Positions 19,852-29,510 of a DNA stretch of 64,000 bases are shown here, one piece after another; the first letter of the stretch is position 1; every line of letters starts with the position of its first letter. The translations under genes were made by a program, and so were the position numbers. Origin of the DNA: Pyrobaculum sp. WP30 (lineage in GTDB: Archaea > Thermoproteota > Thermoprotei > Thermoproteales > Thermoproteaceae). The notes beneath the pieces are model-generated. The model did no database searches and was not told the origin of the DNA. It saw only the letters and a program-made list of their open reading frames with translations. The stretch is from assembly GCA_001189275.1 (NCBI GenBank), contig CP012158.1, positions 806,001 through 870,000 of the forward strand, given 5' to 3'.

Positions 19852-20271
19852 ATCCTATGCTTCATTATACTTCAGTTTCATCTGTAAGCGGAGTATCCGC
19901 TGTAGGCAGACCACGGGACCCTTCTCCTAGCTGATCACACTTTCTGGTAGGCTGTACACTTGTCTTGGCTCCTTGTTTCAGTATGGTTGCTGTGCATGTT
20001 AGTCATGTGAAGCCCGAGAGGTGGGTCATAGTACTCTATGTATATTTGATAAATTTTTGTTATGTTTTAATAAATGTAAGATTTACAATGGTGTAACATA
20101 TATAGAACACGGCTGTGGCCCATCTTGTATTTTTTTCCGTATTATTTCGGTATTTTCTGTATTTTTTATATCAGCATCCTGGATTCCTAGGTATATACTC
20201 CCTATATAGCCTGTGGCTTCCGCTAAATATTTAGAAGAGTAAAGCTAATATATCTGGGGATTCCCGTGTTT
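19852..20271. other. A/T-rich intergenic region before glnA
   Basis: About 420 bp without a convincing gene. The first half has ordinary base composition with no frame that looks coding. From about 20030 it becomes strongly A/T-rich with several T runs, consistent with a transcript end and a regulatory region. The likely glnA box is TAATATATC near 20246-20254. Confidence 0.5.
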
Positions 20272-21567
20272 ATGCCGATAGAAGCAATAGACGTGTGGAG
20301 GGTGTTAAAAGGTGCAGGCGTGAAATACGTGAATTTTATAATAGTGGACATCCTCGGGAGGGCGAGGGTAGACGTGGCGTCGATAGACGCGGCTAAGGAT
20401 GCGTTTATAGACGGCGTACCATACGACGGGTCGTCGATCCCAGCCTACACAACCGTAAATAGAAGCGATTTAGTGGCCGAGGTTGACCCCTCTTCGGTGT
20501 ATGTAGAGACGTGGAACGGCGGAAGGACAGCCTTTGTCTTCACTAACACCCTTGAGGGAGGCGGCTACTCGATGCTAGACCCAAGAAACGTGCTGAGGAA
20601 GACCTTGGCGGACCTCAGGGCGAGGGGGTACGACGTTAAGACAGGAGTCGAGGTGGAGTACTTCATCGTGAGTGGTAACCCGCCTGAGCCCGTAGACACG
20701 GTTGGATACTTCGACGTGCCGCCGCCATCTACGAGAAAGGTGGTGGAGGAGATAATGGACAACTTCGCAGCATGCGGCATAGGGGAGACAAAGGCCCACC
20801 ACGAGGTGGCACCTTCGCAGTTTGAGGTCAACATCCCATACGGCGACCCCGTGAAGGTGGCGGATACCATACTGGTCTTTAAGATAATGGCCCGCTCCAT
20901 CGCGGCGAGGCACGGATATGGGGTCACCTTCATGCCAAAGCCGTTTTGGGGCATAAACGGGAGCGGGGCCCACGCCCACATATCCGTGTGGAAAGACGGG
21001 CGGAACCTCTTCGCCTCGTATAAGGAGCCGACCGAGGAGCTGAAATACGCGGTGGCCGGCCTTCTGGAGAACGCGATCTCCATCTCCGCGGTTGTGGCGC
21101 CCACGGTGAACTCATACAAGCGTCTCGTGCCGCACCACGAAGCGCCGACGCGCGTCGTGTGGGGCCTGGGGAACCGGTCGGCGATGGTGCGCGTGCCGTA
21201 TTACGGCGGTAAGATAAACAGGATTGAATATAGGCATCCAGACCCGTCCATGAACCCGTACCTGGCGTTTGCCGTAATCGCTATGTCGGTGGTTGACGGC
21301 ATATCGGCGAGAAAAGAGCCGCCCCAGCCCGTGGCCGACGTGGCGTATGAGCTGGAGGGCGTGAAAGAAACGCCCAAGCACCTAGGCGAAGCCCTGAAAT
21401 ACTTCACAGAAAGCAACATCGCCGGTAAGCTCCCCTCTCAGCTGGTGAAGGCCTACGTGAAGGTTAAGGAGGCGGAATGGGAGAGCTACAGCGCTAAATA
21501 CACCTGGGAGAAGACCTGGAACACGATAACCGACTGGGAATATCAGCAGTACCTCTATACGGTCTGA
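20272..21567 (+). CDS. glnA: Glutamine synthetase
   Basis: 431-residue type I glutamine synthetase. Core signatures: YDGSSIPAY, VEVEYFIV, HHEVAPSQFEVNI (metal ligands), NGSGAHAHISVW (ATP site), NSYKRLVPHHEAP, and RIEYRHPDPSMNPYLAFA. There is no adenylylation tyrosine region of the bacterial beta type. A GTG two codons upstream (20266) is possible; ATG 20272 sits about 23 bp after the TATA-like TAATATATC. Works with gdhA in ammonia assimilation. Confidence 0.95.
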   Translation: MPIEAIDVWRVLKGAGVKYVNFIIVDILGRARVDVASIDAAKDAFIDGVPYDGSSIPAYTTVNRSDLVAEVDPSSVYVETWNGGRTAFVFTNTLEGGGYSMLDPRNVLRKTLADLRARGYDVKTGVEVEYFIVSGNPPEPVDTVGYFDVPPPSTRKVVEEIMDNFAACGIGETKAHHEVAPSQFEVNIPYGDPVKVADTILVFKIMARSIAARHGYGVTFMPKPFWGINGSGAHAHISVWKDGRNLFASYKEPTEELKYAVAGLLENAISISAVVAPTVNSYKRLVPHHEAPTRVVWGLGNRSAMVRVPYYGGKINRIEYRHPDPSMNPYLAFAVIAMSVVDGISARKEPPQPVADVAYELEGVKETPKHLGEALKYFTESNIAGKLPSQLVKAYVKVKEAEWESYSAKYTWEKTWNTITDWEYQQYLYTV

Positions 21568-21593
21568 AACTAGCTTTTTGGTACCGAATTTCT

Positions 21594-21947
21594 TCAGAGG
21601 AGTAAAAGCTCGTGAAGCGCGTCGATGAGGCGCTCGGCACATGCGACGCATTTTTCTCCGTCTTCTCCAGAGAAATACTGCGAGTCTAGGAACTCTCCGC
21701 ACGTGGCCACGTCGGCGGGGGGATGGTCCACGGCTGTTTTCAACATTGCGGAGAGGGTCTTGACGTAGGCTCCGGGGGCGTAGGGGTCTAGGCCGATTAT
21801 CCCGCTGAGCAGTGCAGAGACGGCGTGGTAGGCGTGGTAACACGCGGCGCCGTGGTCGCCCTCCTCCAGCGCCTCCATCGCATAGGCGAGATGCACTATA
21901 TGGCGTCTATACCACTCGGCGTGTACCCCGCCGATCCTCTCCATCAC
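21594..21947 (-). CDS. HEPN-like small helical protein
   Basis: 117-residue all-helical protein. The pattern AYAMEALEEGDHGAACYHAYHAVSALLSGIIGLDPYAPGAYVKTL resembles HEPN domains or the related PaREP1 family, which occur in toxin or nucleotide-binding contexts. The characteristic RxxxxxH RNase motif is not evident, so activity is uncertain. Its ATG overlaps the end of the upstream aminotransferase gene by 4 bp, so it is co-transcribed. Unusually Cys-rich near the C-terminus (CGEF, KCVACAE). Confidence 0.55.
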   Translation of the reverse strand: MMERIGGVHAEWYRRHIVHLAYAMEALEEGDHGAACYHAYHAVSALLSGIIGLDPYAPGAYVKTLSAMLKTAVDHPPADVATCGEFLDSQYFSGEDGEKCVACAERLIDALHELLLL

Positions 21948-23113
21948 CTAAAGGCCTCCACCACGGCGTCTACCGCCTTCTCCACGTCGGCGTCTATGCC
22001 GAGGTCTCTGAGTCCGGCGCCTAACGCCACCACTGCGGTTGCTAGGTGATCAAGCGACGCCTGCACGCCCATGTGGCCTATCCGCATCACCTCGCCCTCC
22101 AAAGGCCCCCAGCTGCCGGCCAGCAACACTCCGTACTTCTCCCAGATATGTCTCCTAAGCTGGGTAGCCGGTATGGGGGTTTTGAAGGCGGTGACTGTGG
22201 GGCAGGTGCACTCGAGGGACTGCGGATAGGGCTTGAGCCCAAGAGTCTCCACCGCCCTCCGCGCGGCCAGCCTAGCCGCCTTATGTCTTTGAAAGACTGA
22301 GGAGAGCCCCTCCTCCAAAATTTTGTCTAGGCTCTCCTTGAGGGCGTATATCAACACGTCGGGCATGGTGTAGGGAAAGCCGCCTTTCTCCAGCCACTCC
22401 TCCCAGAGGAAGTAGTTCATGTAGAAGGTCTCTCTGCCCACCTCCCTGGCTTTGTCCAGCGCGGCTTTGCTCACGGCCAGTATGGTTAGGCCAGGCGGCG
22501 CGTTAAGCGCCTTCTGAGACCCCCCTATCAACACGCCGACACGCCACTGGTCGAACAATATCTCGTCGGCGCCGATGGAGGAGACCGCGTCTACTATCAA
22601 CAAGACGCCGTGGTCAGCCGCCACCTTGGCCAACTCCCTCAGCGGGTTGTAAAGCGCAGACGGCGTATCGCAGTGCACGAGGGTGACCACCTCCACGTCT
22701 CTCTCCTTCTCGAGCCACCTATCCACAGCCGCCGGATCCGCCGGCAGCCTCCAGTCGAGGCCCATGACGACGGGCCTCCCGCCGTACATCTTCACGAGGT
22801 CGGCGAAGCCGGAGCCGTAGACTCCGTTGTCCACCACCAACACCTTAGTGCCCGGCTTCACGGAATTAGCCACAGCCGCCTCGAGGCCCAGCATCGCCTC
22901 GCCGGCCCATATATACACCCGCCCCTGCTCTGCCCCAATCAGCTGTCTCGCCATATCAACGGTTTCTCGGTACTCTTCGAAAAACTGGGGGTCTAGATCG
23001 GGGTTTGTGGTCTCGCGGACAAGAGCCGCCTTGACTCTCTGCGGCAGAGCCGTGGGGCCTGGCGTCAGTATCCTCCTCTCGCCGTACCTCCTATACACGC
23101 CTCCTCTTTTCAC
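21944..23113 (-). CDS. Class V aminotransferase (alanine/serine-glyoxylate type)
   Basis: 389-residue PLP enzyme. N-terminal LTPGPTALPQRVKAAL, then YIWAGEAMLGLEAAV, LVHCDTPSALYNPL, LIVDAVSSIGADEI and the PLP-lysine block GGSQKALNAPPGL. These match the serine-pyruvate/alanine-glyoxylate aminotransferase group. The likely reaction is transamination of glyoxylate or hydroxypyruvate with alanine or serine. It overlaps the upstream membrane-protein gene by 23 bp and the downstream HEPN-like gene by 4 bp. Confidence 0.88.
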   Translation of the reverse strand: MKRGGVYRRYGERRILTPGPTALPQRVKAALVRETTNPDLDPQFFEEYRETVDMARQLIGAEQGRVYIWAGEAMLGLEAAVANSVKPGTKVLVVDNGVYGSGFADLVKMYGGRPVVMGLDWRLPADPAAVDRWLEKERDVEVVTLVHCDTPSALYNPLRELAKVAADHGVLLIVDAVSSIGADEILFDQWRVGVLIGGSQKALNAPPGLTILAVSKAALDKAREVGRETFYMNYFLWEEWLEKGGFPYTMPDVLIYALKESLDKILEEGLSSVFQRHKAARLAARRAVETLGLKPYPQSLECTCPTVTAFKTPIPATQLRRHIWEKYGVLLAGSWGPLEGEVMRIGHMGVQASLDHLATAVVALGAGLRDLGIDADVEKAVDAVVEAFR

Positions 23114-23975
23114 TTACTATAAAAATTATCAAAGAGACCCCGAGCATTGCCACTCCTAGAAAAACCAAGACGACACTTCTGAAGTCTACCTCTCTAACCG
23201 CCTCTACGCCCGTGACGGTGTAGGTGACTGTGGCCGTATGCTCCTCGACCCTAGTCTCGGTTATGGTGGCTGTCGTGGTCTTCTCCACAGTCGCCGTGGT
23301 GGTCTTCTCTACTGTGACTGTTGAGGTGATCACCTTTGTTGCCGTGGCAGTTGTGGTCATGGTCTCTGTTGTGGTCAACACGGTGGTCAAGTCGCCGTAT
23401 ATAGCTATTCTCCAGGGAGATGGAGAGGGGAGGTAGTAGAAAAGCTTAATGACGTAGTCGTCGCATGGGTTAAGCCCTCGTATAGATATGGACCTAGCCG
23501 CTGTGTAGCCGCTGGCTTGGAAATACGCCGTCATGTTACGCACCATAGTGCTCTTGACGGCGACTACGGCGAGAGGCGGCTCGTACTGCGTGGTTTTGTT
23601 CAAGACGCGGAGCTCCGGCACGGCGGCGCAGCTGGCGTTGGCCGGCCTCAAGCCCCAGATCTCGACGCGGTCGATCTCCCGGCCGTTTTGATAAAGCGTT
23701 AGCGCCACAGCCGAGGAGGAGCGGGGCACTGAGCATATGTTGTAGACGTCGGGCCCCGGGCCTAGGAGACATGCGCCGCCCCAGCTCCCGTCGAACCACT
23801 GTAGCGTCAAGTTGAGGGGCGAGTTGCCGGTCGACGAGATGTGGGCTTTTACGTCGAGGTAAAGCCATTGAGGTTCTAGACAGAGACACTGCCGTAGCGA
23901 GATGTAGATCTTGTCCACGTAGGCGGCGGATAGAGAGAAAAGGAGGAGGGGCAGGAGGACGAGAAATAGACGCAT
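23091..23975 (-). CDS. Secreted, membrane-anchored protein with Thr-rich stalk
   Basis: 294-residue surface protein. Signal peptide at 1-19, an extracytoplasmic domain with six or more cysteines (about 20-190), then a Thr/Val/Glu-rich repetitive stalk (TTTATATKVITSTVTVEKTT type, with two adjacent EKTTTATV units) and a C-terminal membrane helix followed by EKRRRV. The topology is typical of crenarchaeal S-layer-associated proteins. Function unknown. The end overlaps the aminotransferase gene. Confidence 0.7.
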   Translation of the reverse strand: MRLFLVLLPLLLFSLSAAYVDKIYISLRQCLCLEPQWLYLDVKAHISSTGNSPLNLTLQWFDGSWGGACLLGPGPDVYNICSVPRSSSAVALTLYQNGREIDRVEIWGLRPANASCAAVPELRVLNKTTQYEPPLAVVAVKSTMVRNMTAYFQASGYTAARSISIRGLNPCDDYVIKLFYYLPSPSPWRIAIYGDLTTVLTTTETMTTTATATKVITSTVTVEKTTTATVEKTTTATITETRVEEHTATVTYTVTGVEAVREVDFRSVVLVFLGVAMLGVSLIIFIVSEKRRRV

Positions 23976-23991
23976 CTAAGCGGCGGGGGCC

Positions 23992-24201
23992 CTAGTTTTT
24001 AAAGATTTGGAGCGTCTGCTCTATCTGGTCCTCAAGAAACCACTCCAAGACGTAGTCCAGTCTGTTGGCGAGGTACAGGGCCTTTCTATACGCCTTGTCC
24101 CAGGTGGCGTGTTTCGTGACCAACACCCAGCCCTCACCTGCAACCTTGGTCCTAGTTACGAGGACTCTTTCCTCCTTGGGGTTTAGGTAGACCCGGTACA
24201 T
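23992..24201 (-). CDS. Small conserved protein, paralogue of the 31225-31398 product
   Basis: 69-residue protein with a beta-rich start (MYRVYLNPKEERVLVTRTKV) and an amphipathic helix (TWDKAYRKALYLANRLDYVLEWF). The core EGWVxVxxxxSxxxALxxAxxxADRxxYVxEW is shared with the product at 31225-31398. The frame is open to 24273, but ATG 24201 lies about 23 bp after a TTTTAAAT box and is preferred. A 16-bp palindrome covers its start. Function unknown. Confidence 0.6.
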   Translation of the reverse strand: MYRVYLNPKEERVLVTRTKVAGEGWVLVTKHATWDKAYRKALYLANRLDYVLEWFLEDQIEQTLQIFKN

Positions 24202-24216
24202 GTACGTATACGTACA
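24201..24216. promoter_or_regulatory. 16-bp perfect palindrome at the predicted transcription start
   Basis: TGTACGTATACGTACA is exactly self-complementary and lies between the TATA-like TTTTAAAT and the ATG of the small minus-strand gene, just where transcription would begin. Good candidate for a repressor operator. Confidence 0.5.
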
Positions 24217-24280
24217 CGGATTTAAAACCCCCAGGTAATACGGCTTACAATTATCTTCTGAGTACGTTGACACTTTTGGC

Positions 24281-25075
24281 CTACCCTTGCCGCGCCTTCT
24301 CTATGTCAACCGCCTCATAAATGACCTCGGCAAGAGCCCTGAAGCTAGGCGTCCCGAGATCCTTGGCGACGTGCGCAGCCATGGAGAGGAGGCCAACCTC
24401 CACGTAGTGTAGAAACTCCGTCCGCAACGTCTCTACGTCGCCAAGCGTCAGCCACCTGGCCAAGGGCGGCTCTCCCCACCGTAGGAGGTAGTCGTCGAGG
24501 AACACCTTGTGTTTAAAGGCCGGCGCGGCGCCGGCCAAGTCCTGCGCCTTGTTTACGTTCAGAAGCCACGTGGGATCAGCCTCATGTTTCTCAACGGCCA
24601 GAAACTCAGTAGGCACCAGCCTAAACAAGTCATCAAGCCTGCTCCTCCTGTGTTGCGCCAACAGTCTCAACGCTTCCCTAGCGGCGGCGGGCTCCGCCTT
24701 AAATATGGTGGACTCCACCCTACCGTTGGGGAAGACCCACACCGAAAGAGGAGCCTCGGCGCGTAGTAGCTCCTTAAACGCGGCGGGCCGTAGATAGGGG
24801 GCGTCGCAGGGCGCGAATATAAGCGTCTCGTCAAACAGCTGGACGGCGCTGTCCACCGCGGCGAGGGGGCCTGAGAAGCGGGGGCTGTCCGCAACAACTT
24901 CCTCGCCCGGATACAGATGCGCGTTTTGTCCCGCGGCGATGACGACCTTATCGACGACCTCCCTACCGGCTTCGATTACGTAGTCGATAAGCCGCCTCCC
25001 CCCGTGGACGTATGTGCACTTGTCCCGGCCGAACCTGCTGGACCTGCCCCCCGCAAACACCACCAACACAGCCAC
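24281..25075 (-). CDS. mobA: Molybdenum cofactor guanylyltransferase MobA-like
   Basis: Nucleotidyltransferase with the MobA signature VVFAGGRSSRFGRDK at the N-terminus and FAPCDAPYLRP (LxxxCDxPxL) for metal binding. It attaches GMP (or CMP) to molybdopterin. At about 264 residues it is longer than typical MobA (~200); the C-terminal helical tail (about 190 onward) is extra. ATGs at 25105 and 25093 exist, but GTG 25075 sits 23 bp from the shared TTTTTAAAAA box and gives the usual short MobA N-terminus. Complements the two moeA genes in the window. Confidence 0.8.
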   Translation of the reverse strand: MAVLVVFAGGRSSRFGRDKCTYVHGGRRLIDYVIEAGREVVDKVVIAAGQNAHLYPGEEVVADSPRFSGPLAAVDSAVQLFDETLIFAPCDAPYLRPAAFKELLRAEAPLSVWVFPNGRVESTIFKAEPAAAREALRLLAQHRRSRLDDLFRLVPTEFLAVEKHEADPTWLLNVNKAQDLAGAAPAFKHKVFLDDYLLRWGEPPLARWLTLGDVETLRTEFLHYVEVGLLSMAAHVAKDLGTPSFRALAEVIYEAVDIEKARQG

Positions 25076-25093
25076 GCACGTCAGCAGGCCCAT

Positions 25094-25103
25094 TTTTAAA
25101 AAC
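25094..25103. promoter_or_regulatory. Shared palindromic TATA box for mobA and the GH57 gene
   Basis: The TTTTTAAAAA-type palindrome is centred near 25098, about 23 bp from GTG 25075 (mobA, minus) and 24 bp from ATG 25122 (GH57 gene, plus). No other A/T box occurs in the spacer. Confidence 0.55.
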
Positions 25104-25121
25104 ATGTGGTTGCGAGATTCT

Positions 25122-28100
25122 ATGAGGTGGGTTTTTGTGCTGGTGCTTGCGGCTTTTCTGCTGGCCCAACCCGTAAATGTCGTCTTTATCCTGCACAACC
25201 ACCAGCCCTGGTACATCGACTTAGACAGAGGCGAGCTCGTGCTCCCCTGGGTGCGGATGCATGCGGTGGGCAACTACCTCAAGGTGCCTCTCCTCATAAA
25301 CCAAAGCGGGGTTCCCGTGGCGTTTACGCTCTCTGGGAGCTTGATAGAGCAACTAAACTGGTACGCCAACGGCACCTACACAGACCTGCGGTTCAAGATT
25401 TCGCAGAAAATCGCAGAGGGGAGGCCTCTCACAGCCGAGGAGAAATACGCCATGCTCTCCGTGCCGGGGGGCTTCTTCGACATAAACTGGCAGAACATAG
25501 TGTACAGACACCCGAGATATATGGTGTTGCTCGGGATGAGAAACGACGCCTTCAGCAAGTGCCCACCTGGCAACGTCACCTGCGTGGTTTCGAGATTCAG
25601 CGACCAAGACTTCGTGGATTTAGCCGCGCTCTTCAACCTACTCTGGATTGATCCATACATGGCGAGGCAGTACCCCGACATCTGGGCCATGAGAAACAAG
25701 ACGTCTTACACCCGCGACGACCTCAAGAGAATTCTCGAGGTCCATATAGACCTAATAAAGAAGGTACTCCCGCTTTATAAGAGCCTGGCGCAACGGGGGG
25801 CCGTAGAGCTCGTTCCCGTGCCGTATTCCCACCCGCTTATGCCGCTTCTGGCAGACATGGGCGCACTTGACGACTTGAGACTCCACATAAATCTCTCCAA
25901 CGGCCTCTTTCGGCGTTACCTCGGCGTGAGGCCCACGGGGGTGTGGCCGCCCGAGCAAGCGGTTAACGACGAGGTGCTTATGCTGTTCGCAGAGGCTGGG
26001 TACAGCTGGACGGTTACTGACGAAGACGTGTTGAGAGCCACTCTGCCAGACGCCAGCCACTTCAAGCTTTACTACGCCGACTATGGCGGCCGCCGCCTCT
26101 ACGTCTTCTTTAGAGACAAGACGCTGTCGGACAACCTCGGCTTTAGATACTCCTCCATGAAGCCCGAAGAAGCCCTGGCCGACTTCGTGAACTACCTCAA
26201 GAAGACGCCCAGCGGCGAGTGCTCGGTGGTTGTGGTGGCGTTAGACGGGGAGAACCCCTGGGAGAACTACCCCAACTTCGGCGACGACTTCTTAACAGCC
26301 TTCTTCCGCGGCTTGGCACAACTGGAGAAAAACGGCACGGTCAGGATCTGGAAGCCCAGCGACTTCGTGAAGAAGTGTGGCGACAGGGCGACCCCCCTGC
26401 CGCTTAGGGAGTTCAGATATTTCAACCTCACTGTGGACATATCCTTCTACGCCTCCATCCGCGACCTCCCCACCCGGGCTGTGCAGGGCAGAATAGCTGA
26501 GGGCACGTGGTCCGCCGGGGGGAGCCTCGCCGTGTGGATAGGCGATGTAGATGAAAACGTGTGGTGGATGTGGCTCAAAAAGGCGAGGGAAGACGTGGGC
26601 ACAGACAGGGGATGGGACGTCCTCTTCCCGCTACTGATCGCGGAGGCCAGCGACTGGCCGTTTTGGTACGGCAACGACATGGGGTCGCCCCAGACCTTCG
26701 ACCCAATCGCCAAGTCCGCCCTCATTGCGTACTACAGACGAGCCGGCCTCCAGCCACCTGCCTACCTGCTCTTGTCGGCGTACCCCGGGGGGACCCCCCG
26801 CGAGGTGGTTAAAAAAGGCGACGGCAACGTGACCACCTACGACGGGCCCGCCGTGTATGCAAACACGACACATATATGGGCCCGGGGAGGGAGATGTGGA
26901 GTTGTCTACGTCTCCAACCCGGCCCTCCCCAGGTCGCCGTATATGTTCAGAGGAGCTGTGCAGGGGCTCCGCGGAGAGAGGCTCAACATATTCGCCGACA
27001 TGGCAATAGACAGCTGTACAGGGACAGTCTACCTCTCCGACGGCGGCAGGTTCTACCCGGTGGGCAACGTGGCTAAGCTGAGCTTTGTGGGGGCCCAGCC
27101 GGGCGGCATGCTCTACGTCGAGTTCAACGGCTTGGTCTACGCCCTCGGCATACCCGAGGCCGCCGCGGGCCAACAGTTGCTACTAGAGGCCTCGGACCCC
27201 TCCGGCGACGACTTCGGCCCCGGGAAGTATCAATATCCCAAAAACCCCGTCTTCAAGCCAGGCGTGTTCGACCTCCTCGGCTTTGCCCTGTACGACCTAG
27301 GCGATAGGCTTAGGCTTGTGTTCAAGATACGTGAGCTCGGCGGAAACCCGTGGGGAGGCCCAGCCGGCTTCTCGCTCCAGTTCTTCCACGTATACATAAA
27401 CAGAGGCGCCGGTGCTAGAAACGACACGCTTGGCCTCAGGTTGGCGCTCTGCAGAGAGGCGGCGTGGGACGTGGCCTTGTTGATAGGCCCCGGCTGGACC
27501 GGCGGCAACAGGATAGTATACAGCGACGGGACGTATATAGACGACGCCATGGCCATAAGGGCAGGTCCAAACAACACAGTAATCGCCGACGTCCCCAAGA
27601 GATACGTGGGCAACTTCGACAGAAGCTGGAAGCTCACCGTCTTCTTAACATCTTGGGACGGCTACGGCCCCGACAACATCAGAAACTTCGGCGTGATGGC
27701 CGACGAGTGGACCGTAGGCGGCGCGGACCCCGTCGCCGTGCTGGCCGGCGTGGCGCCCAGGGTCTTCGACCTGCTGGCCCCGACCGCGGAGGCCCAGACG
27801 AAGGTCCTCACGACGTATCAAGTCTCCAGACTGCCCAACGGAACATACGTGGGTAAGCCCGCCGTAGTGTGTCTATACACATCGGCGGAGAAGCCGCCAC
27901 AGATACAAACCACTACGGTCACAGCCACAGTAACCGCCACCTACACCACGACGATACGCGAAACAGCTACAGTAACAGCCACAACGCCGGTAACCACGAC
28001 GTATCAAGTCACAACGACCGTGAAAGAAACCGCCACGGACTGGACCGCCACCGCCGCCGCCGCGGCACTCGCCCTAATAGCCGGGCTGGCGGCAGGCATA

Positions 28101-28124
28101 TTAACAAGGCGGCGGAATCTATAA
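25122..28124 (+). CDS. Secreted GH57 glycosidase (amylopullulanase type), membrane-anchored
   Basis: 1000-residue surface enzyme for alpha-glucan breakdown. Signal peptide 1-16, then the GH57 barrel: motif 1 HNHQPW (25-30), VPYSHP (His237), WPPEQ with nucleophile Glu278, and VTDEDVL with the acid Asp300. A C-terminal glucodextranase-like beta domain (about 690-870, from FDLLGFALYDLGDRLRLVF) is followed by a Thr-rich stalk and a final membrane helix ending TRRRNL. ATG 25122 is chosen because the TTTTAAAA box is 24 bp upstream and a signal peptide starts there. It is followed after 24 bp by the ABC importer genes that would take up its products. Confidence 0.9.
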   Translation: MRWVFVLVLAAFLLAQPVNVVFILHNHQPWYIDLDRGELVLPWVRMHAVGNYLKVPLLINQSGVPVAFTLSGSLIEQLNWYANGTYTDLRFKISQKIAEGRPLTAEEKYAMLSVPGGFFDINWQNIVYRHPRYMVLLGMRNDAFSKCPPGNVTCVVSRFSDQDFVDLAALFNLLWIDPYMARQYPDIWAMRNKTSYTRDDLKRILEVHIDLIKKVLPLYKSLAQRGAVELVPVPYSHPLMPLLADMGALDDLRLHINLSNGLFRRYLGVRPTGVWPPEQAVNDEVLMLFAEAGYSWTVTDEDVLRATLPDASHFKLYYADYGGRRLYVFFRDKTLSDNLGFRYSSMKPEEALADFVNYLKKTPSGECSVVVVALDGENPWENYPNFGDDFLTAFFRGLAQLEKNGTVRIWKPSDFVKKCGDRATPLPLREFRYFNLTVDISFYASIRDLPTRAVQGRIAEGTWSAGGSLAVWIGDVDENVWWMWLKKAREDVGTDRGWDVLFPLLIAEASDWPFWYGNDMGSPQTFDPIAKSALIAYYRRAGLQPPAYLLLSAYPGGTPREVVKKGDGNVTTYDGPAVYANTTHIWARGGRCGVVYVSNPALPRSPYMFRGAVQGLRGERLNIFADMAIDSCTGTVYLSDGGRFYPVGNVAKLSFVGAQPGGMLYVEFNGLVYALGIPEAAAGQQLLLEASDPSGDDFGPGKYQYPKNPVFKPGVFDLLGFALYDLGDRLRLVFKIRELGGNPWGGPAGFSLQFFHVYINRGAGARNDTLGLRLALCREAAWDVALLIGPGWTGGNRIVYSDGTYIDDAMAIRAGPNNTVIADVPKRYVGNFDRSWKLTVFLTSWDGYGPDNIRNFGVMADEWTVGGADPVAVLAGVAPRVFDLLAPTAEAQTKVLTTYQVSRLPNGTYVGKPAVVCLYTSAEKPPQIQTTTVTATVTATYTTTIRETATVTATTPVTTTYQVTTTVKETATDWTATAAAAALALIAGLAAGILTRRRNL

Positions 28125-28148
28125 AAACTAAATACATATTTTTAGACC

Positions 28149-29510
28149 ATGAACAAAAACCTCCTAATGGGAATACTTGCAGTAGTTATAATCATCATCG
28201 CCGCCGTCGCCTACCTAACCACCCAACAACCCCCAGCCCCCACACAGACCACAACAAACCAACCTCCAGCAACTTCCACAACGCCAACATCCACGCCCAC
28301 TCCAACTCAGACCACGCCCACTCCTTTGCCCACCACGCCGCCCACAACGCCCACGCCAACGACAACTCCCACAACGCCAAGCCCAACGCCTACGACCACG
28401 GCGCCGCCGCCTGCGCAGAAAGTAACGATAAGGATATGGCATGCGCTTAACCCAGAGGAGGAGGCCGTGTTTAAGGAGATAGCCGCGTTGTATACGCAGA
28501 GCCATCCCAACGTCCAAGTCATCTTTGAGAACAAGGCGCCGGACCTCCAGACTGCGGTATTAGCGGCGATTTCCACAGGAGAGAAGTTCGACCTGTTCAT
28601 ATGGGCACACGACTGGATCGGCCTCATGGTGGAGGCCGGCGTCCTCAAGCCGGTGGATAACGACGTGGCTGACGTCTTGCCTAAATTCGCCGTGCAGATA
28701 CCCCAGTACAAGGGCCATATCTACGGCCTCCCCTTCACTGCCGAGACCGTCGCGTTGATATGCAACAAGAAGATGGTGCCCGAGCCGCCTAAGACCTTCG
28801 CCGACCTGGCAAAAATAATGCAACAGTACAACAAGCCTCCCCAGAGCTATGGCATAGCTTACATCGTAAACCCATACTTCATCTCGGCGTGGATCCACGG
28901 CGCAGGCGGCTACTACTTCGACGACAAAACCGAGAAGCAAGGCCTCACGGACCCCAGGTCGATCGCTGGCTTTGAGTTCTTCAAGAAAAACGTCATGCCA
29001 TACGTAGGGCCCAACCCCACCGACTACAACACTCAAGTTAGTCTCTTCCTCAGCGGCCAGGCGCCTTGTATGGTCAACGGGCCGTGGAGCATAGGCGCCG
29101 TCAAGAAGGCGGGCATAGACTTCTTCGTGGCTCCGTTGCCTCCGGTGAACAGTAGCTACGTGCCGAAGCCCTACGGAGGGCTTAAGATGTTCTACGTCAC
29201 CATATACGCCTCTAAAGAAGCCATAGACTTCATGAAGTGGTTCACCACAGACCCCGAGGTGGCCAAGATACTGGTACAGAAGCTCGGCTACGTCCCGGTG
29301 ATTAAAGACATCCAGATACAGGATCCGGTGGTCCAAGGCTTCTACGAAGCTATTAAAAACGTCTACCTAATGCCTGTCTCGCCGAAGATGCAACCAGTCT
29401 GGGGCGCCGTGGATATCGTCATACAAAACGCCATAGTGTCAGACCAGAAGACCATCACGCAGGCGGTGCAAGACGCGGCGAAGGACCTCTGCGCCAGAGG
29501 TCTCTGTTGA
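28149..29510 (+). CDS. Sugar ABC transporter substrate-binding protein (MalE-like)
   Basis: 453-residue extracellular binding protein. A membrane helix at 7-24 is followed by a long Thr/Pro linker (about 27-90) typical of archaeal binding proteins, then a solute-binding family 1 domain (VTIRIWHALNPEEEAVFKEIAALY, SLFLSGQAPCMVNGPWSIG). It likely binds maltodextrins released by the adjacent GH57 enzyme. Its stop overlaps the permease start by 4 bp. Confidence 0.88.
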   Translation: MNKNLLMGILAVVIIIIAAVAYLTTQQPPAPTQTTTNQPPATSTTPTSTPTPTQTTPTPLPTTPPTTPTPTTTPTTPSPTPTTTAPPPAQKVTIRIWHALNPEEEAVFKEIAALYTQSHPNVQVIFENKAPDLQTAVLAAISTGEKFDLFIWAHDWIGLMVEAGVLKPVDNDVADVLPKFAVQIPQYKGHIYGLPFTAETVALICNKKMVPEPPKTFADLAKIMQQYNKPPQSYGIAYIVNPYFISAWIHGAGGYYFDDKTEKQGLTDPRSIAGFEFFKKNVMPYVGPNPTDYNTQVSLFLSGQAPCMVNGPWSIGAVKKAGIDFFVAPLPPVNSSYVPKPYGGLKMFYVTIYASKEAIDFMKWFTTDPEVAKILVQKLGYVPVIKDIQIQDPVVQGFYEAIKNVYLMPVSPKMQPVWGAVDIVIQNAIVSDQKTITQAVQDAAKDLCARGLC

